Shown here piece by piece: positions 6,289-13,374 of a stretch of DNA of 13,888 nucleotides. Made by a program: the position numbers and the translations under genes. The stretch comes from Betaproteobacteria bacterium (GTDB lineage: Bacteria; Pseudomonadota; Gammaproteobacteria; Burkholderiales; SG8-39), in assembly GCA_019509895.1 (NCBI GenBank), contig JAEKLK010000006.1:1-13888 (forward strand), in the 5' to 3' direction. How positions within the stretch are numbered: the first letter of the stretch is position 1; each line of letters starts with the position of its first letter. The notes beneath the pieces were generated by a model. The model searched no databases. It saw only the letters and a program-made list of their open reading frames with translations, and was not told where the DNA came from.

Positions 6289-7332
6289 TCATTTCACGAG
6301 ATGGCGTGCCTCGGCGACATCGGTGCGATAGGCGTCGTAGATGCGCTTGAGCGCGTCGCGCATCCCGACGCGCGGCCGCCAGGCGAGCTCGCGCATGGTT
6401 TTGTCGATCTTCGGCACGCGATTCTGCACGTCCTGGTAACCGCGCCCGTAGTAACGCTCGGCCGTGGTCTTGACGATGCGCACCTTGCGCGCGGCCGCCC
6501 GGTACTCCGGGTATTCGAGCGCCAGCTTTACCATGCTCTCGGCGAGCTCGCGCACCGAGATGTTGTTCTTCGGATTGCCGATATTGAAGATCTTGCCCGA
6601 GGCGATGGCGTTCCTGTTGGCGATGATTGCCATCAGCGCTTCGATGCCGTCGTCGATATACGTGAATGCCCGCTTCTGCCGCCCGCCGTCGACAAGGTTG
6701 ATGCGCTCGCCGCGCACGATGTGGCCGAAGAACTGGGTGACGACGCGGGAGCTCCCTTCCTTCGGCGTCGCCAGCGAGTCGAGCCCGGAGCCGATCCAGT
6801 TGAACGGCCGGAAGAGCGTGAAGTCGAGGCCCTCCTTCTCGCCATAGGCCCAGATGACGCGGTCCATGAGCTGCTTCGAGCAGGCGTAGATCCAACGCTG
6901 CTTGCTGATCGGACCGTAGACCAGCGGCGAGGCGTCCGGGTCGAAGTGCCGGTCCGGCGACATGCCATACACCTCGGAGGTCGACGGGAACACCAGGCGC
7001 TTGCGGTGCCGCACGCACGCGCGCACGATCGGCAGGTTGGCCTCGAAGTCGAGCTCGAAGACGCGCAGCGGCTCCTTCACGTAAGTCGCGGGCGTCGCGA
7101 TCGCCACCAGCGGCAGCACCGTGTCGCACTTGCGGATGTGGTACTCGATCCACTCGCGGTTGATGGTGATGTCGCCTTCGAAGAAGTGAAAGCGCCGCTC
7201 CTCGAGCAGGTCCTCGATGCGATCGGTCTGCATGTCCATGCCGTAGACATCCCAGTCGGTGCTCGCCAGGATGCGCTTCGACAGGTGATGGCCGATGAAG
7301 CCGTTCACGCCAAGGATGAGAATGCGCTTCAT
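6289..7332 (-). CDS. arnA: UDP-glucuronate dehydrogenase/decarboxylase, stand-alone ArnA C-terminal domain
   Basis: A 347-residue extended short-chain dehydrogenase matching the C-terminal half of E. coli ArnA. It oxidises and decarboxylates UDP-glucuronate to the UDP-4-keto-pentose that ArnB aminates. The NAD motif is GVNGFIG at 8-14. Residues equivalent to the known catalytic set are visible: S119-E120 in PSTSEVYG, Y149 and K153 in IYACSK, and R305 in NRVPK. Other ArnA-specific blocks are WAYGEKEGL, LFRPFNWIG, DGGRQKRAFT and YYGRGYQDV. The formyltransferase half of ArnA is a separate gene just upstream, with an ATGA overlap. AGGA at 7339-7342 lies six bases before the ATG, so this is an independent start. 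A gap of 25 bases separates its stop from the arnD start. The symbol follows E. coli ArnA; a split-gene name may be preferable. The protein appears complete and should be cytoplasmic. Confidence 0.93.
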   Translation of the reverse strand: MKRILILGVNGFIGHHLSKRILASTDWDVYGMDMQTDRIEDLLEERRFHFFEGDITINREWIEYHIRKCDTVLPLVAIATPATYVKEPLRVFELDFEANLPIVRACVRHRKRLVFPSTSEVYGMSPDRHFDPDASPLVYGPISKQRWIYACSKQLMDRVIWAYGEKEGLDFTLFRPFNWIGSGLDSLATPKEGSSRVVTQFFGHIVRGERINLVDGGRQKRAFTYIDDGIEALMAIIANRNAIASGKIFNIGNPKNNISVRELAESMVKLALEYPEYRAAARKVRIVKTTAERYYGRGYQDVQNRVPKIDKTMRELAWRPRVGMRDALKRIYDAYRTDVAEARHLVK

Positions 7333-8171
7333 TGTTTTTCCTGCACTTCGAGGAGGCGCAGGACTTTACCATCGCCGCAGAGCGCGAACCATTCGCCGCG
7401 CTCTCGGTACGGGCCCGGCTTGCGCCCCGGCGCATTCACCTCCGCCATCTGCGTGCGATAGACCATCAGGCGGTCGCAGAATGCGCCGGGATAAGGCGGC
7501 GCCACCGCGCGCACCAGGTTGTGGATGTCGCGCGCGCTCTTCATCCAGTCGATGCGGCCGTCCTCGGGCCGCCGGCCGCCGAAATAGCTGCCCTTCGCCA
7601 GCTCGTTCTGCCGCAGCCGCGCCTTGCCGGCGAGGAGCGCTCCGATGCTCCGGCGCATGACGGTCTCGGCCGCTTCGGTGACCCGCGCGAAAACCTCGGC
7701 CGCCGTGTCGTCCGGCCCGATCGGCACGCTCGCCTGGTCGACGATGCGGCCGGCGTCGGGCTTCGCCACCATCTCGTGCAACGTGGCGCCGGTCTGCGCC
7801 TCGCCGTGCAGCACCGCCCAGTTGACCGGGGCGCGGCCGCGATATTTGGGCAGGAGGGAGCCATGCATGTTGTACGCGCCGCGCTTTGCCTGCGCCAGAA
7901 CTTCAGGCGGCAGCATGCGGCGGTAGTAGAACGAGAAGATGAAATCGGGCGCCACCGCGCGCAGGCGCTCGAGCAGCGCGGCCGGCTCCGGGTCAAGCAC
8001 CGTCTCGATGCCTTTCGCTCGGGCGAGCGCGGCGACGCTCGCGAACCAGATGCGCTCGTGCGGATCGTCGCCATGGGTGATGACGAGCGGCACGTTTACC
8101 CCGGCGTCGAGCAGTGCGCCGAGGCAGCGTACGCCTACGTCGTGGTAGCCGAAGACGACCGCGCTTGCCAA
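7329..8171 (-). CDS. arnA: UDP-Ara4N N-formyltransferase, stand-alone ArnA N-terminal domain
   Basis: A 280-residue formyltransferase matching the N-terminal half of E. coli ArnA, which transfers formyl from 10-formyl-tetrahydrofolate to UDP-4-amino-4-deoxy-L-arabinose. The catalytic Asn, His and Asp of the family are seen as N101 and H103 in NMHGSLLPKYRGRAP and D139 in KPDAGRIV. FIFSFYYRRML (78-88) and FGGRRPEDG (197-205) are also ArnA-like. The frame is open far upstream, but that part is arnC read in another frame. The TTG at 8171, giving MASAVVFGYHDVG, aligns with the E. coli start (MKTVVFAYHDMG) and is the only plausible start nearby. It lies 37 bases inside arnC and lacks a clear ribosome site, so coupling to arnC is likely. 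Its TGA overlaps the dehydrogenase ATG. Confidence 0.9.
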   Translation of the reverse strand: MASAVVFGYHDVGVRCLGALLDAGVNVPLVITHGDDPHERIWFASVAALARAKGIETVLDPEPAALLERLRAVAPDFIFSFYYRRMLPPEVLAQAKRGAYNMHGSLLPKYRGRAPVNWAVLHGEAQTGATLHEMVAKPDAGRIVDQASVPIGPDDTAAEVFARVTEAAETVMRRSIGALLAGKARLRQNELAKGSYFGGRRPEDGRIDWMKSARDIHNLVRAVAPPYPGAFCDRLMVYRTQMAEVNAPGRKPGPYRERGEWFALCGDGKVLRLLEVQEKQ

Positions 8172-9118
8172 GACGGGGAGCCCGGTTCGCGCTCGAGCAC
8201 TGCCTGCACTAGATAGCGCGGCCGCGCGCGCACCTGCTGGTAGATGCGGCCGACGTACTCGCCGACGAGCCCGAGGCCGAAGAGCACCAGGCCCGTGAGG
8301 AAGAATTGCAGTATGTCGCGGTCCCAGAAGGTACCGAGCGTATCGAGCGGCGCGCCGGCGACGATGCGGCGGGCCATGACGACGATGTACAGCAGCACCG
8401 AGCCCACGGAGAGCAGGATGCCGAAGAACGAGAAGAGCTGCAGCGGCACCACGGAGAATCCGGTCACCAGGTCGAAATTCAGGCGGATCAGGCTGTAGAG
8501 CGAGTATTTGGACTTGCCGGCGGCGCGCGCCTCGTGCGCCACCTCCACCTCGGTCGGGCGGCGCGCGAAGGTGTAGGCGAGCGCCGGGATGAAGGTGCTC
8601 ACCTCGCGGCAGGCGTTGATCGCGTCGATGATGTCGCGGCTGTAGGCGCGCAGCATGCATCCCTGGTCGGTCATGCGGATCCGGGTGATGCGCTCGCGCA
8701 GGCGGTTCATCGCCCGCGAGCCCATTCGCCGGAAGGCGTTGTCGTGGCGCTCGCTCCGCACGCCGCCGACATAGTCATAGCCCTCGTCCATCTTGGCGAG
8801 CAGCTTCGAAATCTCCTCCGGCGGGTTCTGCAGGTCGGCGTCGAGCGTCACCACGCGCTCGCCGCGCACGCGCTCGAAGCCCGCCATGATCGCCATGTGC
8901 TGGCCGAAGTTGCCGTTCAGCAGCACCACCCGCGTCACTTCCGGCCGTTTCGCGAACTGCTCGCGCAGGATGGCCGCCGAGCGATCGCGGCTGCCGTCGT
9001 TGACGAAAATCACCTCGTAGCCGAGGCGCAGCGCATCGAGCGCCGGATAAAGGCGCGCAAAGAGCGATTCCAGCCCGGCCTCCTCGTTGTAGACCGGAAT
9101 GACGACCGAGAGCTTCAT
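8135..9118 (-). CDS. arnC: Undecaprenyl-phosphate 4-deoxy-4-formamido-L-arabinose transferase
   Basis: A 327-residue family 2 glycosyltransferase with two C-terminal membrane segments, as in ArnC. It moves formylated Ara4N from UDP onto undecaprenyl phosphate at the inner membrane. The GT-A domain has VVIPVYNEE (5-13), VNDGSRD (39-45) and the metal-binding LDADLQNPPEE (92-102). ArnC-like blocks are GQHMAIMAGF, DQGCMLRAY and STFIPALAYTFARR. Hydrophobic segments lie at about 220-250 and 268-290, followed by GEYVGRIYQQVRARPRY. The last ~20 residues (from EPGSP) extend past the usual end and overlap the formyltransferase start. The ATG start overlaps the arnB stop as ATGA. A related GtrB-type transferase is the main alternative, but the operon makes ArnC much more likely. 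Confidence 0.93.
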   Translation of the reverse strand: MKLSVVIPVYNEEAGLESLFARLYPALDALRLGYEVIFVNDGSRDRSAAILREQFAKRPEVTRVVLLNGNFGQHMAIMAGFERVRGERVVTLDADLQNPPEEISKLLAKMDEGYDYVGGVRSERHDNAFRRMGSRAMNRLRERITRIRMTDQGCMLRAYSRDIIDAINACREVSTFIPALAYTFARRPTEVEVAHEARAAGKSKYSLYSLIRLNFDLVTGFSVVPLQLFSFFGILLSVGSVLLYIVVMARRIVAGAPLDTLGTFWDRDILQFFLTGLVLFGLGLVGEYVGRIYQQVRARPRYLVQAVLEREPGSPSWQARSSSATTT

Positions 9119-10221
9119 GCCAGCACTTTCTTTGCCGCCTCGCAGACGCGCTCGACGTCGCTATCGGTCATCGCTGGAAAGAGCGGCAGGGTGGCAATGC
9201 CGCGCCCGATGCGCTCGGCGTGCGGGAACTGGCCCGTGCGCCAGCCAAGATTGCGGTAGAGCTTGAAGAGATGCATCGCCGGATAGTGCACGCCCACGCC
9301 GATGCCCTGCTCGCGCATGCCGGCGATGAAGCTCGCGCGCTCGACCCGCTCGGGAAGCACCACCTGGAACATGTGCCAGTTCGACTGCGTGAAATCCTCC
9401 GGCGGCAGCTCGCACGCCAGGTCCCGCTCCCAGCGCTCGAAATAGCGTCGCGCCAGCTCGCGGCGCCTTTGCGTGAAGCGCTCGAGGTGCGGCAGCTGGC
9501 CGAGGCCGATGCGCGCGGCGACGTCGGTCAGGTTGAACTTGCCGCCCGCCACCTCGACGTCCATCCCGTCCTCGCCCGAGCGGATCACGCCCTGCAGCCG
9601 CAGCTGCTCGCAGCGCGCGACCAGGCTTTCATCGGGGAGCGCCAGCGCGCCGCCTTCGGCGCTGGTGATGTTCTTGTTCGCGTGGAAGCTGAACGAAACG
9701 AAGTCGCCGAAGCTGCCGAGTGTCCTGCCGCGCCAGTTGGCGCCGAACGACTGCGCCGCGTCCTCGACCACGCGCAGCTCATGGCGTCGCGCGAGGTCGT
9801 AAAGCCGATCCCGGTCGACCGGCAGCCCGGCGAGGTCGACCGGAATTACGGCGCGCGTCTTTCTGGTGATGGCCGCTTCAACCGCCGCGAGGTCGATGTT
9901 GCGCGTGCGCGGATCGACGTCGACGAATACCGGCCGCGCGCCCACCTCCAGGACCACGTTGGCGGTCGCGACCCAGGAGAGCGGCGTGGTGATGACCTCG
10001 TGACCCGGCCCGATACCGGCGAGGCGCAGCGCCACTTCCAGCGTCGCCGTACCGGAATTGAAGCAGCGCACCGGACGGCCGCCGCAGTGCCGCGAGAGCG
10101 CCGCCTCGAATGCCTTGACCTGCGGGCCGGAAGTAATCCAGCCCGAGCGCAGCACTTCGGCGACGCCGGCAATGGTTGCCTCGTCGAGGGTCGGCCGCGT
10201 GAAGGGAAGGAATTCCGGCAC
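9115..10221 (-). CDS. arnB: UDP-4-amino-4-deoxy-L-arabinose-oxoglutarate aminotransferase
   Basis: A 368-residue PLP enzyme of the DegT/DnrJ/EryC1 family, close to the E. coli ArnB length. It converts the UDP-4-keto-pentose from the ArnA dehydrogenase to UDP-Ara4N using glutamate. The PLP lysine is K183 in SFHANKNITSAEGG, and the ring-binding acid is D154 in VVEDAAQSFG. Other matching blocks are EFLPFTRP, SGWITSGP, PLSWVATANV and ATLPLFPAMTDSD. I chose the GTG at 10221 because it puts VPEFLPFTRP at the N-terminus, as in E. coli (SEFLPFSRP). The frame stays open to 10275, but those extra codons overlap arnT and have no homologue. The gene follows arnT by 22 bases with only a weak ribosome site, and its stop overlaps the arnC start. 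Confidence 0.93.
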   Translation of the reverse strand: MPEFLPFTRPTLDEATIAGVAEVLRSGWITSGPQVKAFEAALSRHCGGRPVRCFNSGTATLEVALRLAGIGPGHEVITTPLSWVATANVVLEVGARPVFVDVDPRTRNIDLAAVEAAITRKTRAVIPVDLAGLPVDRDRLYDLARRHELRVVEDAAQSFGANWRGRTLGSFGDFVSFSFHANKNITSAEGGALALPDESLVARCEQLRLQGVIRSGEDGMDVEVAGGKFNLTDVAARIGLGQLPHLERFTQRRRELARRYFERWERDLACELPPEDFTQSNWHMFQVVLPERVERASFIAGMREQGIGVGVHYPAMHLFKLYRNLGWRTGQFPHAERIGRGIATLPLFPAMTDSDVERVCEAAKKVLA

Positions 10222-10243
10222 CGGGCGATGATACCGATTCCGC

Positions 10244-11797
10244 TCAGGGCTTTTTGACGATCGCGTACTGCGCACCGCGCGCCATCACGCGCATCTCGAT
10301 GCCGAGCTCGCGCGGCAGCCGCTCGAGCTCGGCCATTGGCACGAATGCCCACGCCTGCGGCGCCGCGCGCCAGCGCTCGGCGAAACGGGGGAGATCGGGC
10401 ACGAATTTCTGCGGCTCCCAGCCGATCTGCACGGCCAGCTCATCCCGATGCGCCACCATCGTCACCGTGCGCCGCAGGCTCCACGGGATCGTGTGGTCGT
10501 ACATGTCGACGGCGAATACCGGCACATCGGCCGGCGGGCGCTCGGCGAGCGCCGCGACAGTGGACTCGACGCTGAAGCGATCGGCCATCGTGCGATGCGC
10601 GGCAATGCCGAGCTGCGTCGCCACGAGCGCACCCGCCGCCATTGCGACTACGGCGCTGGCGAGGCGGCCGCGATGCTCGAGCACATGCGCGGCGACCGCG
10701 AAGAGCCCCGCGATGAGCGCGGCGGCCCCGAGCCACTGCGCGTAGATCGCGTAAGGCCCGCCGGCCGCCAGGCGATGCACGGCGACCGCGGCACCGAGCG
10801 CCGCGAGCACGAGGAGGCCCGACTGCGCGCGCAGGACGCCGGGGCTGAGCGAGCGCGCGGCGAGCAGCGCGAGCGCGGGGAAGATCGGCAGGATGTAGGG
10901 CGGCAGCTTCGAGCCCGACGCCGAGAAGAAGACGAACACGACCAGCGCCCAGCACCAGAGCAGCAGCTCCGCATCGCCGCGGCTGCGCAGCGCGCGCCAC
11001 GCCGCCATGCCGAGCGGCAGGAGCCACGGCACCATGCCGGCCGCGAGCACCGGTACGAAATACCACCACGGATGCGCGCGCTGGTGCATTTCGGTGGTGA
11101 AGCGCTGAAAGTGCTCCTGCACGAAGAAAAAGTGCGCGAACTCGGAGTTCGCCGCCGAAACGGCGATGAACCAGGGCGCCGTGATGGCGAGGAAAAGCAT
11201 GCCGCCGCTCAGCGGACGGAAGCGGCGGATGAGGGACCAATCGCGCCTTACCAACATGTAAAGCCCGAGCGCCGCGCCGGGCAGCACGATGCCGATCAGC
11301 CCTTTGCTGAGCACGGCGAGCGCGCAAGCCGTCCAGAACCACAGCGGCCGCTCGAGCGCCGCCGCGAAGATCGCCGCCGCGAGGAAGAAGCTGACGCCCA
11401 TGTCGAGCGTATTCACTTGGCCGAGCACGATGTACAGCGGACTCGACGCAAGTACCGCGGCCGCATACGCGCCGGTCGGCGCGCCGAAGAGCCGGTTGCC
11501 CGCATGGAAGGTGAGGACGAGGCCGGCGAAGCCGAGAAGCGCGCTCCACAGGCGCGCCACCCAGTCACGCTCGCCGAAGAGCTGGAAGAATCCGGCGGTC
11601 GCCCAGTATTGCAGCGGCGGCTTCTCGAAGTACTTGAAGCCGTTCAGGCGCGGCGTTACCCAGTCGCCGCTCGCGACCATCTCGCGCGAGATCTCGGCGT
11701 AGCGGCTTTCGTCCGCCTTGTAGAGCGGCCGGATGCCGAGCGTGCCGAACCACAGGACCGCGAGCAGCAGCCACAGCCCCGCGGCGCGCGCGGTCAC
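10244..11797 (-). CDS. arnT: Lipid A 4-amino-4-deoxy-L-arabinose transferase (GT-C, GT83)
   Basis: A 517-residue polytopic inner membrane glycosyltransferase that moves Ara4N from undecaprenyl phosphate to the phosphates of lipid A on the periplasmic side, lowering the negative charge that polymyxin binds. After the first membrane helix comes YKADESRYAEISREMVASGDW (split here as positions 26-46), with D29 in the conserved acidic spot of the first periplasmic loop, then GFKYFEKPPLQYW. D132 in NTLDMG matches the second conserved acid. SKGLIGIVLP, SKLPPYILPIFPAL and about a dozen hydrophobic helices follow, then a soluble C-terminal tail. The GTG at 11797 forms a GTGA overlap with the stop of the upstream Mth938-like gene. 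The frame is open about 80 codons further upstream, but that is the neighbour read out of frame. Distinction from a generic PMT-family transferase rests on the motifs and the operon. Confidence 0.92.
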   Translation of the reverse strand: MTARAAGLWLLLAVLWFGTLGIRPLYKADESRYAEISREMVASGDWVTPRLNGFKYFEKPPLQYWATAGFFQLFGERDWVARLWSALLGFAGLVLTFHAGNRLFGAPTGAYAAAVLASSPLYIVLGQVNTLDMGVSFFLAAAIFAAALERPLWFWTACALAVLSKGLIGIVLPGAALGLYMLVRRDWSLIRRFRPLSGGMLFLAITAPWFIAVSAANSEFAHFFFVQEHFQRFTTEMHQRAHPWWYFVPVLAAGMVPWLLPLGMAAWRALRSRGDAELLLWCWALVVFVFFSASGSKLPPYILPIFPALALLAARSLSPGVLRAQSGLLVLAALGAAVAVHRLAAGGPYAIYAQWLGAAALIAGLFAVAAHVLEHRGRLASAVVAMAAGALVATQLGIAAHRTMADRFSVESTVAALAERPPADVPVFAVDMYDHTIPWSLRRTVTMVAHRDELAVQIGWEPQKFVPDLPRFAERWRAAPQAWAFVPMAELERLPRELGIEMRVMARGAQYAIVKKP

Positions 11798-12162
11798 TCG
11801 AAGAGAAGCGCGAGCGCCACGCGGCGCTCTTCGGCCACCAGGATGTTGTAGGTGCGGCAGGCGGCCTTGCTGTCCATCACCTCCAGGCCGATCCTCGCCG
11901 CGCCGAGCGGCGCGGTGAGCCGCGGATGCGGGAAGCGTTGCCGGCTGCCCGTGCCGAGCAGCACGATCTCCACGCCAAGCGTTGCCAGCTGCGAAAAATT
12001 TTCGGCCGTGAGATGAGCGAAATCCGGCGCGTTCCAATCGCGTACTTCGCTCGCGGTGACGATGATATTGCGGTTGCGGCGCGCACCATTCACGGCGACG
12101 TAATCGTCGCCGTAGGCCGTGATGGTGTTGGCGCCGGCCGGGACGGAGGCGTGAAGTTTCAC
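11794..12162 (-). CDS. Mth938-like (DUF498/AAMDC) domain protein
   Basis: A 122-residue small soluble protein. Its layout matches the Mth938/DUF498 family, which includes human AAMDC and the complex I assembly factor NDUFAF3: an N-terminal strand region with YGDDYVAVNG at 17-26, a central IVTASEVRDW, the glycine-rich core VEIVLLGTGSRQRFP at 64-78, and a late segment MDSKAACRTYNILVAEERRV. The biochemical role of bacterial members is not established and no catalytic residues are known, so I assign no function. The start is a GTG whose product begins MKLHASVPAG, as in relatives. There is no ribosome site; a TAAAAT sequence ends six bases before the GTG, which suggests a leaderless message. It is first in the arn operon, with a GTGA overlap into arnT. 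Confidence 0.85.
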   Translation of the reverse strand: MKLHASVPAGANTITAYGDDYVAVNGARRNRNIIVTASEVRDWNAPDFAHLTAENFSQLATLGVEIVLLGTGSRQRFPHPRLTAPLGAARIGLEVMDSKAACRTYNILVAEERRVALALLFE

Positions 12163-12177
12163 GCTACAATTTTAGCA
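12163..12177. promoter_or_regulatory. Back-to-back -10 elements for divergent, probably leaderless genes
   Basis: Only 15 bases separate the two divergent start codons. On the plus strand TACAAT at 12165-12170 ends seven bases before the alaC ATG. On the minus strand TAAAAT (12174-12169) ends six bases before the GTG of the Mth938-like gene. At these distances transcription would begin at or next to the start codon, and neither gene shows a ribosome site. The -35 regions would lie inside the opposite coding sequences and are weak: no good match at 16-18 bases on either side, only TTGAAA at a spacing of 13 on the minus strand. Confidence 0.45.
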
Positions 12178-13374
12178 ATGCGTGAGTTTTCAAGGATTAA
12201 GCGGCTTCCGCCGTACGTCTTCAATATCACCAACGAATTGAAGATGGCGGCGCGGCGGCGCGGCGAAGATGTCATCGATCTCTCGATGGGCAATCCCGAC
12301 GGGCCGACGCCCAAGCACATCGTCGAGAAGCTGTGCGAAGCCGCGCAGCGGCTCGACACGCATGGCTACTCGGTCTCGAAGGGTATCCCGCGGCTCAGGA
12401 AGGCAATCTGCGACTGGTACAAGCGCCGCTATGACGTCGCGCTGGATCCGGATTCCGAGGCGATCGTCACCATCGGCTCGAAGGAAGGGCTCGCCCACCT
12501 GATGCTCGCGTGCCTCGAGCGCGGCGACACCGTGCTGGTGCCCAATCCCTCGTACCCGATCCATATCTACGGTGCGATCATCGCCGGCGCCGACATCCGC
12601 TCGGTGCGAATCACCCCGGGGGTTGATTTCTTCGCCGAGCTCGAGCGCGCGATCCGTGAGCTCACGCCCAAGCCGAAGATGCTGGTGATCGGCTTTCCGT
12701 CCAATCCGACCGCGCAGTGCGTCGACCTCGAGTTCTTCGAGCGCGTGATCGCCATCGCGCGGGAGCACAACATCCTCGTCGTGCACGACCTCGCCTATGC
12801 CGACATCGTGTTCGACGGCTACACCGCGCCCTCCATCATGCAGGTGCCCGGCGCGCGCGACATCGCCGTGGAGTTCTTCACCATGTCGAAGAGCTACAAC
12901 ATGGCGGGCTGGCGCATCGGCTTCATGGTCGGCAACAAGGACCTGGTGCACGCGCTCGGGCGCATCAAGAGCTACCACGACTACGGCACCTTCGCGCCGA
13001 TCCAGGTCGCCTCGATCGTCGCGCTCGAGGGCCCGCAGCAATGCGTCGCCGAGATCCGCCGGACCTACGAGAAGCGGCGCAACGTGATGGTGAAGGCACT
13101 GCACGACATCGGCTGGATGGTCGAGAAGCCGAAGGCTTCCATGTACGTCTGGGCGAAGATCCCGGAGTTCTACTCCAAGCTCGGCTCGATCGAGTTCACC
13201 AAGCGCCTGCTCGAGCACGCGAAGATCGCGGTGGCGCCGGGCATCGGCTTCGGCGATTACGGCGACGATCATGTGAGGATCGCGTTGATCGAGAACGAGC
13301 ACCGGCTGCGCCAGGCTGCGCGCGGCATCCGCGACATGTTCCGCAAGGACGGCTTGCTGCGCGGCGCGGCGTGA
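12178..13374 (+). CDS. alaC: Alanine-type PLP aminotransferase (AlaC/AlaT-like, class I)
   Basis: A 398-residue fold-type I aminotransferase. It should interconvert pyruvate and alanine using glutamate, although related enzymes have broader amino-acid use. The N-terminus MREFSRIKRLPPYVFNI and MAARRRGEDVIDLSMGNPDG are typical of the AlaC group. Active-site residues visible are N176 in PSNPTAQ, D204 and Y207 in VHDLAYADI, the PLP lysine K238 in TMSKSYNMAGWR, and R367 in VRIAL for the substrate carboxylate. The ATG at 12178 fits the family N-terminus; the frame is open further upstream only because it runs antisense through the Mth938-like gene. No ribosome site precedes it, and a TACAAT lies seven bases upstream. 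Its TGA overlaps the hom ATG by one base, so the two form an operon of amino-acid metabolism. Confidence 0.93.
   Translation: MREFSRIKRLPPYVFNITNELKMAARRRGEDVIDLSMGNPDGPTPKHIVEKLCEAAQRLDTHGYSVSKGIPRLRKAICDWYKRRYDVALDPDSEAIVTIGSKEGLAHLMLACLERGDTVLVPNPSYPIHIYGAIIAGADIRSVRITPGVDFFAELERAIRELTPKPKMLVIGFPSNPTAQCVDLEFFERVIAIAREHNILVVHDLAYADIVFDGYTAPSIMQVPGARDIAVEFFTMSKSYNMAGWRIGFMVGNKDLVHALGRIKSYHDYGTFAPIQVASIVALEGPQQCVAEIRRTYEKRRNVMVKALHDIGWMVEKPKASMYVWAKIPEFYSKLGSIEFTKRLLEHAKIAVAPGIGFGDYGDDHVRIALIENEHRLRQAARGIRDMFRKDGLLRGAA

Noticed and set aside
6260..7435. Minus-strand open frame overlapping the ArnA dehydrogenase gene
   Set aside because: Composition is Arg/Gly/Ala/His-rich with no motif; the dehydrogenase frame carries all the family signatures.
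8172..8660. Long N-terminal extension of the ArnA formyltransferase frame
   Set aside because: It lies entirely over arnC, is low in complexity and Arg-rich, and the family start aligns with the TTG at 8171.
11798..12037. 80-codon N-terminal extension of arnT
   Set aside because: The stretch is the Mth938-like gene in another frame. The GTG at 11797, overlapping that gene's stop, gives the normal ArnT N-terminus.
12181..12210. Possible PmrA-type regulatory box upstream of the arn operon (minus strand CTTAAT)
   Set aside because: Only one half-site is present; no second CTTAA-like element follows at the expected spacing.
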